Positions 36,384-45,722 of a stretch of DNA of 55,441 nucleotides are shown here, in pieces. The stretch is taken from the NCBI GenBank assembly GCA_913055565.1, contig CAJXKP010000017.1, positions 1 to 55,441 of the forward strand, given 5' to 3'. Each line of letters opens with the position of its first letter. Position 1 is the stretch's first letter. A program made the position numbers and the translations under genes. The notes under the pieces were generated by a model that was not told the DNA's origin, searched no databases, and was given only the letters and a program-made list of their open reading frames with translations. This DNA comes from an uncultured Ectothiorhodospiraceae bacterium (GTDB lineage Bacteria; Pseudomonadota; Gammaproteobacteria; Nitrococcales; Nitrococcaceae).

Positions 36384-38885
36384 ATGGCTGTAACCGATAT
36401 CTTTCAATACGACCCCGTTGCTAGCGATCCCGAGTCGCTGCGTCGCTCGGTGGCCAATAAGCTCATCTATAACGTCGGCAAGGATCCCAATGCCGCCCAG
36501 CCACGGGACTGGCGCATGGCCCTGTCCTATGCCGTGCGCGACCGGCTTACGGAGCGCTGGATGCGCACCACGCGCCAGCATTACGCCGACAACGCCAAGC
36601 GCGTCTACTACCTGTCCATGGAGTTCCTGCCGGGGCGCGCGCTGACCAATGCCTTGCTGGCGCTGGGACTCAAGGACGCCGGTCAAGAGGCCGCGGCCGG
36701 CCTGGACGTCGATCTGGCGCAGCTGGAGGCCCTGGAACCCGACCCGGCGCTGGGTAACGGCGGCCTGGGGCGTCTGGCGGCGTGCCTAATGGATTCCATG
36801 GCGACCGAGGGGCTGCCCGGCTTCGGCTACGGTATCCGCTACGACTACGGCATGTTCGCCCAGCGCATCCACGGCGGGCGGCAGGTGGAGGCGCCTGATC
36901 ACTGGTTAGTGCCCGGCAATCCCTGGGAATTCGCGCGGCCTGAGGTCCTGTATACCGTTAAGTTCGGTGGCCGGGTCGAGCATGTCGGTGGCCACTGTCG
37001 CTGGGTGGATACCGACGACATCCTGGCCATGGCCTACGACACCCTGATCCCCGGCTACCGCAACCAAACGGTGCTCACGTTGCGCCTGTGGTCGGCCCGT
37101 GCTCCTGAGGCCATCGAGCTCGCGGCCTTTAATGCCGGCGACTACAATCGCGCTATCGAGGCCAAGAACCGCTCCGAGCATGTCTCGCGGGTGCTCTACC
37201 CCGATGACAGCACGCCGGCCGGCAAGGAGCTGCGCCTGCGCCAGGAGTTCTTCTTCGTCAGTGCCTCACTGCAGGATATCCTGCGGCGCTATTGCCGCCC
37301 CATGGATCGCGGCCACAATGATCCGGAGCCCGACCTGCGGCGTCTCGGGGAGTTCGTCGCGATCCATCTCAACGATACCCATCCGGCCATCGCGGTGCCG
37401 GAGCTCATGCGGCTGCTCGTCGATGACCATCAGCTGCCCTGGGATGACGCCTGGGCCACTTGCCAGCGCGTATTCTCCTATACTAATCACACGCTCATGC
37501 CGGAAGCGCTGGAGCGCTGGCCGGTCTCGCTGCTGGGCGGCCTCCTGCCGCGGCATATGGACATCATCTACGCCCTCAACGCGGCGTTCCTCGATGAGGT
37601 CAGCGAGCGATTCCCGGATGATGTCGGAATCCTGCAGCGATTGTCGCTGATCGAGGAGGCGGAGGAGCCCCAGGTCCGCATGGGCCACCTCAGTGTTCTG
37701 GCCAGTCGCCGGGTCAATGGCGTCTCCGATCTGCACAGTGAGCTCGTGCGCACCACGATCTTCGCCGACTTCGCTCGGCTCTACCCGGAGCGTTTCATTA
37801 GTGTGACCAACGGCGTTACCCCGCGCCGGTGGCTCAATCAGGCGAATCGACCCCTGGCCGGCCTGCTCGATGAGGTCATCGGCGATGACTGGCGCCGCGA
37901 TCTGGACCGGCTCGCCGAGCTGCGTCCCAGGGCGGACGATCCCGACTTCCGGGCCCGGTTCCGCGAGGCCAAGGCCACTAACAAGCAACGGCTGGCCGAG
38001 TATATCGACCGGCGCACCGGCGTGAAGGTGGCTGCCGACGGCCTGTTCGACGTCCAGATCAAGCGTATCCATGAGTACAAGCGCCAGCTGCTCAATGTCC
38101 TGCACGTGATCACCCGCTATCACCGGATCCTGGACGATCCGGAGGCCGACTGGGTGCCGCGGACGGTGATCTTCGCGGGCAAGGCAGCGTCGTCCTACGT
38201 GCTCGCCAAGGACATCATCCGGCTGATCCATGATGTCGCTGAGCGGGTCAACAATGACCCGGCCGTGGCGGGGCGGCTCAAGCTGGTCTTCATACCGGAT
38301 TACAACGTCTCCGTGGCCGAGCGCATCATCCCGGGGGCCGATCTGTCGGAGCAGATATCCACCGCGGGGACCGAGGCCTCGGGGACCGGCAATATGAAGC
38401 TATCCATGAACGGGGCGCTGACCATCGGCACCGAGGACGGCGCCAATATCGAGATCGGCGAGCAGGTGGGCCGCGAGAATATGTTCCTGTTCGGGCATAG
38501 CGCGCCGGCTGTCGAGGCGCTGCGGGCCAGCGGCTATGACCCCCAGGCCTGGTGCGATGGCGACGCCGAGCTGCGGCGCGCGATTAATGCTATCGGCGCC
38601 GGGGCCTTCTCGCCTGGCGAACCGGAGCGCTACCACGGCGTCGTCGATGCCCTGCTGCATCACGGCGATCGCTACCTGCTACTGGCCGATTATCGGGCCT
38701 ATGTCGATGCCCAGGAGCGTGTGGATGCGCTCTATCGCGATCCTGAGGCCTGGACCCGCTGCGCCATCCTGAACGTCGCTGGGATGGGCCCATTCTCCAC
38801 GGACCGCACGATTCGCGATTACGCGCAACGGATCTGGGATGTGCAGCCACTGACCGCGGCGAGCGCGGCCGCAAAGGGGGCCTAA
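36384..38885 (+). CDS. glgP: Glycogen phosphorylase
   Basis: Cleaves alpha-1,4 ends of glycogen with phosphate to give glucose 1-phosphate. It has 833 residues, full length. EFLPGRALTNAL, LGNGGLGRLAACLMDSMA and LNDTHPAIAVPELMRLLVD are family blocks. The PLP-binding stretch is EASGTGNMKLSMNGALTIGTEDGANIEI, with Lys672 as the Schiff-base residue. The stop overlaps the glgB start by one base (TAATG), so the two are coupled. Placing a synthase, phosphorylase and both branching-level enzymes in one run allows joint expression of synthesis and use. Confidence 0.97.
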   Translation: MAVTDIFQYDPVASDPESLRRSVANKLIYNVGKDPNAAQPRDWRMALSYAVRDRLTERWMRTTRQHYADNAKRVYYLSMEFLPGRALTNALLALGLKDAGQEAAAGLDVDLAQLEALEPDPALGNGGLGRLAACLMDSMATEGLPGFGYGIRYDYGMFAQRIHGGRQVEAPDHWLVPGNPWEFARPEVLYTVKFGGRVEHVGGHCRWVDTDDILAMAYDTLIPGYRNQTVLTLRLWSARAPEAIELAAFNAGDYNRAIEAKNRSEHVSRVLYPDDSTPAGKELRLRQEFFFVSASLQDILRRYCRPMDRGHNDPEPDLRRLGEFVAIHLNDTHPAIAVPELMRLLVDDHQLPWDDAWATCQRVFSYTNHTLMPEALERWPVSLLGGLLPRHMDIIYALNAAFLDEVSERFPDDVGILQRLSLIEEAEEPQVRMGHLSVLASRRVNGVSDLHSELVRTTIFADFARLYPERFISVTNGVTPRRWLNQANRPLAGLLDEVIGDDWRRDLDRLAELRPRADDPDFRARFREAKATNKQRLAEYIDRRTGVKVAADGLFDVQIKRIHEYKRQLLNVLHVITRYHRILDDPEADWVPRTVIFAGKAASSYVLAKDIIRLIHDVAERVNNDPAVAGRLKLVFIPDYNVSVAERIIPGADLSEQISTAGTEASGTGNMKLSMNGALTIGTEDGANIEIGEQVGRENMFLFGHSAPAVEALRASGYDPQAWCDGDAELRRAINAIGAGAFSPGEPERYHGVVDALLHHGDRYLLLADYRAYVDAQERVDALYRDPEAWTRCAILNVAGMGPFSTDRTIRDYAQRIWDVQPLTAASAAAKGA

Positions 38886-41095
38886 TGAGCCGTCAGGAAA
38901 CCGTCGAGCGTAATGCCGTTGAGGCCGTTGTTCAGGGCCACCACGACGATCCGTTTAGCTTCCTGGGGCTGCACGAGGCACCGCGTGGGGGCCTGGTGAT
39001 ACGCGCCTTCCTGCCCGCCGCGCGCCGCGCCGCGCTGGTTGAGGCGGCGACCGGTGCCGAGCTCGTGGAGCTCGAGTGCCGCCACGACGAGGGCTTCTTC
39101 GAGGGGCGGTTGCCGGAGCGCCGGGAGCGCTTCCGCTATTGGCTGCGCGTGGATTGGGAGGGCGTCGAACGCGATATCGAGGACCCCTACCGCTTCTGGC
39201 CGATGCTCACCGATTACGACATCTGGTTGTTGCGCGAGGGGACGCACCGGCGGCCGTTCGAGCAGCTCGGTGCCCACCCCATGAGTACCGAGGACGGCGT
39301 GGCGGGCGTGCGCTTCGCGGTCTGGGCGCCCATGGCCAAGCGCGTTAGCGTCGTTGGTGATTTCAATTGCTGGGACGCGCGCCGCCACCCCATGCGATTG
39401 CGCCGGGAGTGCGGGGTCTGGGAGCTGTTCATTCCCGAGCTGGCGCCCGGAGTACGCTATAAGTACGACATCCTCGGCGCCGATGGCCATCGCCAGCCCC
39501 AGAAGGCCGATCCGTACGGCTTCGCCGCCGAGTACCGCCCGGCGACGGCGTCGGTGGTCGCCGAGCTGCCGCCGGCCATGCCGCAGCTGTCGCGCCAACG
39601 CGCCGAGGCGAACGGCTTTAGCGCGCCGGTGAGCATCTACGAGGTCCATCCGGCGTCCTGGCAGCTGCCCGATGGCGCCGAGCGAACCTATCTGCAGTGG
39701 AACGAGCTCGCCGAGCGCCTCATCCCCTACGTGCGGGATATGGGCTTTACCCATATCGAGTTTATGCCGGTCATGGAGTATCCCTACGACGGCTCCTGGG
39801 GCTATCAGCCGGTCGGTCTGTACGCGCCCACGGCGCGGTTCGGTCCGCCCCAGGGTTTTCGGGCCTTCGTGGCGGCATGTCACGAGCAGGGCATCGGCGT
39901 GCTGCTGGATTGGGTGCCGGGCCATTTTCCGACCGATGCGCACGGCCTGGGCTATTTCGACGGCAGCCATCTCTACGAACATGCCGACCCGCGTCAGGGC
40001 TTCCATCGCGACTGGAACACGCTAATCTTTAACTATGGTCGCAACGAGGTGCGCAATTACCTCGTCGGCAATGCCCTTTACTGGATGGAGCGCTACGGCG
40101 TGGACGGCCTGCGCGTGGATGCCGTGGCGTCCATGTTGTATCTCGACTACAGCCGCGAGGGCGATGACTGGGTGGCCAACCGCGAGGGCGGCCGTGAGAA
40201 CCTGGAGGCCATCGATTTCCTGCAGTCACTCAATCGCATCGTCGGTACCGAGCGCCCCGGCGCCATGATGGTCGCCGAGGAGTCAACGGCCTGGCCTCAG
40301 GTGACGCAGCCGCCCGATGTCGGTGGTCTGGGCTTCCACTACAAGTGGAATATGGGCTGGATGAATGACTCGCTGGAGTACATGGGCTGTGACCCGCTGT
40401 ATCGCAAGCACCACCACAACGAGCTCACCCACAGCACGCTCTACGCCTTCGACGAGAACTTCGTGCTGCCGCTCTCCCACGATGAGGTCGTCCACGGCAA
40501 GGGCTCGATCCTGGACCGCATGCCCGGCGACGACTGGCAGCGTTTCGCCAACTTGCGGGCGTATTACGGCCTGATGTATGCCCACCCGGGGAAGAAGCTG
40601 CTGTTCATGGGCAATGAGTTCGGCCAGCTCGCCGAGTGGGACTACGAGAAGGGCCTGGATTGGCATCTGCTCGAGCAGCTGCCCCATGCCGGGGTCCAGG
40701 CGTTGGTGCGGGAGCTCAACGAGCTCTATCGCCGGGCGCCGGCGTTGTACGGCGGTGACTGCCAATCCGAGGGCTTCGAGTGGATCGATTATCAGGATGC
40801 CAGTCAGAGCGTGATTAGCTTCCTCCGCCGTAGTCCGGTGGATGGCTCGATCATGGTCGTCGTCTGCAATATGACGCCCGTGGCGCACTATGACTACCGG
40901 ATTGGGGCGCCGACGCCGGGCCGTTATCATGAGCGCTTGAATACCGATGCCACCCGCTTTGGCGGCAGTGGTGTCCGTAATCCCGAGAGCCTGGCGACCG
41001 TGGCCGAGACGTGGCACGGACGGTCCCAGTCGTTGGCGCTGTCGCTGCCGCCGCTGGCCACGCTCTTCCTCGAGCCGGAGACCGATAGACCCTGA
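38885..41095 (+). CDS. glgB: 1,4-alpha-glucan branching enzyme (GH13)
   Basis: Creates alpha-1,6 branches in glycogen. It has 736 residues, the long form with two N-terminal beta modules (CBM48-like; VRFAVWAPMAKRVSVVGDFNCWD) before the GH13 barrel. Catalytic residues: nucleophile Asp412 in GLRVDAVASMLY and acid Glu465 in MVAEESTAWP, 53 apart as in E. coli; LSHDEVVHGKGS carries the third carboxylate. The C-terminal beta domain is complete. It overlaps glgP and glgX by one base at each end. Confidence 0.97.
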   Translation: MSRQETVERNAVEAVVQGHHDDPFSFLGLHEAPRGGLVIRAFLPAARRAALVEAATGAELVELECRHDEGFFEGRLPERRERFRYWLRVDWEGVERDIEDPYRFWPMLTDYDIWLLREGTHRRPFEQLGAHPMSTEDGVAGVRFAVWAPMAKRVSVVGDFNCWDARRHPMRLRRECGVWELFIPELAPGVRYKYDILGADGHRQPQKADPYGFAAEYRPATASVVAELPPAMPQLSRQRAEANGFSAPVSIYEVHPASWQLPDGAERTYLQWNELAERLIPYVRDMGFTHIEFMPVMEYPYDGSWGYQPVGLYAPTARFGPPQGFRAFVAACHEQGIGVLLDWVPGHFPTDAHGLGYFDGSHLYEHADPRQGFHRDWNTLIFNYGRNEVRNYLVGNALYWMERYGVDGLRVDAVASMLYLDYSREGDDWVANREGGRENLEAIDFLQSLNRIVGTERPGAMMVAEESTAWPQVTQPPDVGGLGFHYKWNMGWMNDSLEYMGCDPLYRKHHHNELTHSTLYAFDENFVLPLSHDEVVHGKGSILDRMPGDDWQRFANLRAYYGLMYAHPGKKLLFMGNEFGQLAEWDYEKGLDWHLLEQLPHAGVQALVRELNELYRRAPALYGGDCQSEGFEWIDYQDASQSVISFLRRSPVDGSIMVVVCNMTPVAHYDYRIGAPTPGRYHERLNTDATRFGGSGVRNPESLATVAETWHGRSQSLALSLPPLATLFLEPETDRP

Positions 41096-43164
41096 TGCCT
41101 TCCGCCAAATGGCGCCTTACCCCCGGCCATCCCGATCCGCTCGGGGCCCACTGGGATGGCTCGGGCGTTAATTTCGCCCTTTTCTCGGCCCATGCCACGG
41201 CCGTGGAGCTCTGCCTCTACGACAACCGCGGCCGCTGCCAGGCCCGGCTCGAGCTGCCCGAGCATACGGACGGTGTCTGGCACGGCTATCTGCCTGGTGC
41301 CGCGCCGGGCCAGCGCTACGGCTATCGGGTTCACGGCCCCTATGCCCCGGATCAGGGCCATCGCTTCAATCCCCACAAGCTGCTTCTCGATCCCTACGCG
41401 CGGGCCTTCGACGGCCCGGTAGTAGCGGATCGGCGCTGCCACGGGCATCGCGCCGATCAGCCGGATGTGGCGAACAAGCACGATAGCGCCTCGGCGGTGC
41501 CGAAGTGTGTGGTGGTCGGCGGCGATGACTATGATTGGGCTGGGGATCAGCAGCCGCAGACGCCGCTGGCGGAGAGTGTGATCTACGAGATGCATATCGG
41601 CGGCTTTACGCGTCAGCACCCCGACGTGCCGCCTGCTGAGCGGGGCACGTTCGCGGGGCTTGCCCGCCCCGAGCCGATTGCTCATCTCCAGCGCCTGGGT
41701 GTAACGGCCGTCGAGCTGCTGCCCGTACAGTGCTTCGTCGATGAGCCGCATCTCAGGCGCCAGCGGCGGAACAACTACTGGGGCTACAACACCATTGGCT
41801 TCTTTGCCCCCATGGCGCGCTACGCCGCGGGTGATGACCCGCGCCGCGAGTTCCGGGATATGGTTCGCGCCCTGCACGCCGCCGGCATCGAGGTCATCCT
41901 GGATGTGGTCTACAACCACACCGCCGAGGGCAACGAGCAGGGCCCGACGCTGAGCTTTCGCGGCATCGACAACGCCTCCTATTACAGCCTCGTCGAGGAT
42001 GCGCCGCAGCACTATGAGAACCACAGCGGCTGCGGCAATACCTTGGATCTGTCCGAGCCGCGCGTGGTGCAGCTGGTCATGGACTCGCTGCGTTATTGGG
42101 TCGAGGAGATGCATGTGGATGGCTTTCGCTTCGATCTAGCGAGCGCGCTGGCGCGTGAGCCCGACGGCTTCCACCCGCGTGCGGGTTTTCTGACGGCCCT
42201 GCGTCAGGATCCGGTCCTGGCGCGCACTAAGCTCATCGCCGAGCCCTGGGATATCGGGCCCGGCGGCTACCAGGTCGGCGCCTTCCCGGGGGGGTGGTCG
42301 GAGTGGAATGACCGCTTCCGCGACAGTGTTCGAGCCTTTTGGCTACAGCGCGAGGCGCCGTCGGCCGAGTTGGCGCAGCGGCTGGCGGGCTCGAGCGATC
42401 TGTTCCAGCATGACGGTCGCCGCCCGCATGCATCGATCAATCTGGTGACGGCCCACGATGGTTTCACCCTGGCGGATCTGGTTAGCTACAACGATAAGCA
42501 CAACCACGCCAACGGCCAGAACAACGAGGACGGCCACGATCACAACCTGAGCTGGAATTGCGGCGTCGAGGGGCCGACGGACGATCCCGAGGTGCTGTAT
42601 CGGCGGCACCGGCTGCAGCGCAATCTCCTGGCGACCCTGCTGGTGGCCCAGGGGGTACCGATGCTGCTGGCGGGCGATGAGCTCGGTCACAGCCAGGGCG
42701 GCAATAACAACGCCTACTGCCAGGATAATCCGACCACCTGGATCGACTGGGAGGCCATGGATGAGCACCTGGTGGCGCTCACGCAGCGGCTCATCCGGTT
42801 GCGCCGCGAGCATCCGAGCCTGCGCCGTACGCGCTGGCTCGCCGGCCAGCCGGATGGCCCTGACAGTGAACCGGACGTCACCTGGCTCAATCGCTATGGC
42901 GGTGAGAAAACGATCGAGCAGTGGGAGGATCCCGCTAACCACTGCCTCGGCGTCTTGCTGGGTCCGATGGCCGAAGAGCCGGCGCTATTGATCCTGATGA
43001 ATGCCGAGGCCGGCGATGTGGATTACGCCCTGCCCGACGGCGAGTGGTCGCTGTTACTGGACACCTCGCAGGCGGCGTTGCCCGAGCTTGACGAGGTGAT
43101 CCGGGAACGCCGCCATCAGCTGGTGGCGCGTAGTCTGGCCGTGCTAAGCCGGGTTGGCGATTGA
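41095..43164 (+). CDS. glgX: Glycogen debranching enzyme (isoamylase type, GH13)
   Basis: Hydrolyses the alpha-1,6 branch of limit dextrins left by GlgP. It has 689 residues: N-terminal CBM48-like module (GVNFALFSAHATAVELCLYD), GH13 barrel and a C-terminal beta domain. GH13 regions: VVYNHTAEGNEQGPTLSFRGIDN, VDGFRFDLASALARE (nucleophile Asp), LIAEPWDIGPGGYQVGAFP (acid Glu) and NLVTAHDGFTLADLVSYNDKHN. Short regions of this order are characteristic of GlgX/TreX. It is the last gene of the glycogen run; a strong hairpin follows. Confidence 0.95.
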   Translation: MPSAKWRLTPGHPDPLGAHWDGSGVNFALFSAHATAVELCLYDNRGRCQARLELPEHTDGVWHGYLPGAAPGQRYGYRVHGPYAPDQGHRFNPHKLLLDPYARAFDGPVVADRRCHGHRADQPDVANKHDSASAVPKCVVVGGDDYDWAGDQQPQTPLAESVIYEMHIGGFTRQHPDVPPAERGTFAGLARPEPIAHLQRLGVTAVELLPVQCFVDEPHLRRQRRNNYWGYNTIGFFAPMARYAAGDDPRREFRDMVRALHAAGIEVILDVVYNHTAEGNEQGPTLSFRGIDNASYYSLVEDAPQHYENHSGCGNTLDLSEPRVVQLVMDSLRYWVEEMHVDGFRFDLASALAREPDGFHPRAGFLTALRQDPVLARTKLIAEPWDIGPGGYQVGAFPGGWSEWNDRFRDSVRAFWLQREAPSAELAQRLAGSSDLFQHDGRRPHASINLVTAHDGFTLADLVSYNDKHNHANGQNNEDGHDHNLSWNCGVEGPTDDPEVLYRRHRLQRNLLATLLVAQGVPMLLAGDELGHSQGGNNNAYCQDNPTTWIDWEAMDEHLVALTQRLIRLRREHPSLRRTRWLAGQPDGPDSEPDVTWLNRYGGEKTIEQWEDPANHCLGVLLGPMAEEPALLILMNAEAGDVDYALPDGEWSLLLDTSQAALPELDEVIRERRHQLVARSLAVLSRVGD

Positions 43165-43194
43165 ACGGCTTACTGGCCTCGGTGTAGACGGGGC

Positions 43195-43222
43195 CGCCGC
43201 AGGCTGGTGAATGCCTGCGGCG
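43195..43222. terminator. Bidirectional terminator after the glycogen cluster
   Basis: CGCCGCAGGC and GCCTGCGGCG form a perfect 10-bp stem with an 8-base loop (TGGTGAAT) in the 71-bp gap between the convergent glgX and the exported-protein gene. An outer GGGCC/GGCCC pairing extends it. No T-run is present, but symmetry and position favour termination from both sides. Confidence 0.7.
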
Positions 43223-43235
43223 CTAAGGCCCGAGT

Positions 43236-44954
43236 CTAGTTGGCGGGGCTGATCACCATATCCAGCCCAATGCCGTCGTCGGTAAAGTCCAATCCCATGT
43301 CTAGGTAGGCATTCACGGCCTCGACGCTAGCCGGGGCCGCGATGCTTGGCAGGCCTGGTACGCCCTGCCCCAGGCTCTGGGAGTAGGCCTCGTCGGCCTC
43401 GGCGAGGGCACCGATGTCCTCACGGACGCGCAGCACACCGTTGGCCTCCAGCCCCTCCTCACCGGCCGCCTTGGGCAATGGGGTATCCCCGAGGAGCATG
43501 ATGAGCGCGTTGTTGCGCAGCGCTACCTGCCAGTCGAGGCCGAGGCCGCCGACCCCCGGTATGGCAACGGGCTCCCCGCCGGGCTCCGGATCCGCGACGT
43601 CATTCGACAGACCGAGGGCCGATTTCGTGAACCGCCAGAGGGCGGCTGGCTTCGCGTTGGCGACCTCCAGGACCGCCCGCGGACTGGCGGCCCCACTGCC
43701 TTGCGCCTCGCCTTCGGTGGCCTCGTTCGCCTGGTCGAGGGCGAGGAGTGACGCGGAGATGCCCCGCGTGTCGCCCAGTGTCTGAGCAATGATACTCAGT
43801 TGGCCGATCGACTGGCTATGGACCGCCTTCTGCGCGCTGCGCATTGCCTGGCACTGGCGCTCATCTTGCTTGAAGTCCTCGGCGAGCTGACGCAGTGCCG
43901 GAACAAGCTCCTGGATGTGCAGGCCAACGCCGAGCTCCAGGATGGCGCGCTGGTCCACGGCTTTCGGGATGTGGCCCCGCAGCCGACTGAGCTGACCGCT
44001 TACGTCGTCGTTGGCGACGCGCACCAGGTTGCTGATGGCGACCTGCTGGGCCTTGGGGGCGATGTCGCTGAACCCGGAGACACTATAGGGCCAGCTGGTA
44101 GCCATCTCGCTGGCCTCCTGGTGGCAGGCCTGCTGGCGCAGTTTGTCGAATGGCACGGGTTGTTCCGCGCCGTACCAAGTCTCCATGAGGGGGCGGATCA
44201 TGGCGCCAAAGCGATTGGCCTCTGGGTCGGTGATGCCGGCGACGATCGCCTCGTGGTCGAGGTAGGCCACGCTGCCGTCAATGAGGTCGTGGCGCTTGCT
44301 TAGCTTGCCGGGGCGGCCGCTCTCGGCGAGGCTGCTATCGGGCCTATCGGCCCCTAGGGCCGTCGCGACGGCGTCCTCAGGGATCGCACTGCCCGTCAGC
44401 GTTAGCACCGCTTGACCGTCGTGGATAGCGGCGATCAGGTTGAGATCCTGACCGGATTCGCTGAGCGAGAAGCCGTACCGCCGCACTGCGGTGCCATGAA
44501 TCTTGCGCTGGGTGGGTTTGATGCCGGCTGCCTGCTCGGCATGCGCAAGCCGATCTTGCAGCGCCGACGGATCGTCGATACTGGCGCGGACGACGGGCAA
44601 TGCGCCCACGGTATAGACGGCGTACTCACCCTCTTGGGCTATCCCGAAGCGGGTCAGGGGATGGTCGTCCTCGGCCCAGCTGGCGTAGTAGTCCTGCAGT
44701 AGTGCCACCAGCATCCCCGCAGCGGGCCCGCCCTCATCGGCCAGCTTGGCCGGGTCGTCGTCGAGGGTTGGCGAGGTGAGGTCCTGCCAGGACGGGGGGT
44801 AGGCATCGGCGAGTCGGGTCTTGGGTAAGGCCTCCGTCATGCCGTTGTAGAAGACGGTGCCGGCCGGCACGAACTCGTGTACATCGGCGGCATGCGCCAT
44901 CGGTGCGGCTAGCACCGAGGCCAGGGCGACTGGTTTGAGCCATCGAGCGATCAT
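43236..44954 (-). CDS. Exported protein of unknown function, paralogue A (cleaved signal peptide)
   Basis: Protein of 572 residues, not recognised by family name. It starts MIARWLKPVALASVLAAPMAHAADVHEFVPAG, a signal peptide with likely cleavage after AHA, so it is probably periplasmic. It shares a common plan with the genes at 45723 and 47581: VPAGTVFYNGM, AAGMLVALLQDYY, FGIAQEGEYAVYTVGALPVVRASID, AVLTLTGSAI, SVAYLDHEAIVAGIT, LRGHIPKAV, a GDTRGIS segment, PEPGGEPVAIPGVGG and LRNNALIMLLGDTPL. Two Cys (QQACHQE and ERQCQAM) are conserved in position. The ribosome site is AAGGAG. Confidence 0.75.
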   Translation of the reverse strand: MIARWLKPVALASVLAAPMAHAADVHEFVPAGTVFYNGMTEALPKTRLADAYPPSWQDLTSPTLDDDPAKLADEGGPAAGMLVALLQDYYASWAEDDHPLTRFGIAQEGEYAVYTVGALPVVRASIDDPSALQDRLAHAEQAAGIKPTQRKIHGTAVRRYGFSLSESGQDLNLIAAIHDGQAVLTLTGSAIPEDAVATALGADRPDSSLAESGRPGKLSKRHDLIDGSVAYLDHEAIVAGITDPEANRFGAMIRPLMETWYGAEQPVPFDKLRQQACHQEASEMATSWPYSVSGFSDIAPKAQQVAISNLVRVANDDVSGQLSRLRGHIPKAVDQRAILELGVGLHIQELVPALRQLAEDFKQDERQCQAMRSAQKAVHSQSIGQLSIIAQTLGDTRGISASLLALDQANEATEGEAQGSGAASPRAVLEVANAKPAALWRFTKSALGLSNDVADPEPGGEPVAIPGVGGLGLDWQVALRNNALIMLLGDTPLPKAAGEEGLEANGVLRVREDIGALAEADEAYSQSLGQGVPGLPSIAAPASVEAVNAYLDMGLDFTDDGIGLDMVISPAN

Positions 44955-45000
44955 TGGATCTCCTTGCGTTTGTGTGGCTGGCTCCGAAGTGATTTCGGCG

Positions 45001-45504
45001 CTAGAGCCCGTTAATCAGGTTGATGGTGAGATTAAGGTAGCCGGCATAGCCGACCCAGACCAGGTAGGGCGCTAGCAGCGCCGCGGCTATTGGGCTAAAT
45101 CGCCGGAAGCGCGCCATGGTTAGGATGATCAGGCCCCCTAGAACGACGAGATCGGCCAACGCCAGCCATGGCCAATGTAGGCCGAAGAACAGGATCGACC
45201 ACAGACCGTTGGCACCCAACTGGCCGGCGAAGGGGACTAACGCCGGTAGGCCGGCGCGTAGGCCCGCGCGCCGCCAGACCAGCCAGCCGGCGATGGCCAT
45301 TAGGGCGTAGAGTAGGCTCCAGGCCACCGGGAAGAGCCATCCTGGCGGGGTGCCGGGGGGCTTGCTCAGGGCCGCATACCATTCGCTAGGCCGTGCAACG
45401 GCACCGCTCGCAGCAGCCAGGGCGGTTACAGCGACGAAGATCGCTAATACCGGTAGGTCACGCAACCACTGCCGTGGTCGTCGATGCTCGGATTCGTCTG
45501 CCAT
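45001..45504 (-). CDS. tspO: TspO/MBR (tryptophan-rich sensory protein) family membrane protein
   Basis: Five-helix membrane protein of 167 residues. WYAALSKPPGTPPGWLFPVAWSLLYALMAIAGWLVWRRA is the family signature, and FAGQLGANGLWSILFFGLHWPWLALADLVVLGGLIILTMARF and LLAPYLVWVGYAGYLNLTINLING give the remaining helices with the usual WVxxAxxLN pattern. TspO binds porphyrins and is linked to stress and tetrapyrrole handling in bacteria. It sits between two members of the exported paralogue family, on the same strand. Confidence 0.93.
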   Translation of the reverse strand: MADESEHRRPRQWLRDLPVLAIFVAVTALAAASGAVARPSEWYAALSKPPGTPPGWLFPVAWSLLYALMAIAGWLVWRRAGLRAGLPALVPFAGQLGANGLWSILFFGLHWPWLALADLVVLGGLIILTMARFRRFSPIAAALLAPYLVWVGYAGYLNLTINLINGL

Positions 45505-45722
45505 TAAGGGGTCATCTCTGCCTGCCTAGTCGCCAACGCGGCGGCTTGCGCCCCTCGGGGCGTGTTGTGCTGCCCCAGGCGAACGCGTGCGGTTGTCGGG
45601 GCGTGTTAGTAGTGGCCGTAGCGCAGCGGGCTTGTGAGGCTGCCACGCCCATCGCGCGCGCCTTGCGAGCTGCGCTGGCACGACGCCATGGCAGCCCGCA
45701 AGGGAGCCTTGTAATGGCCCGT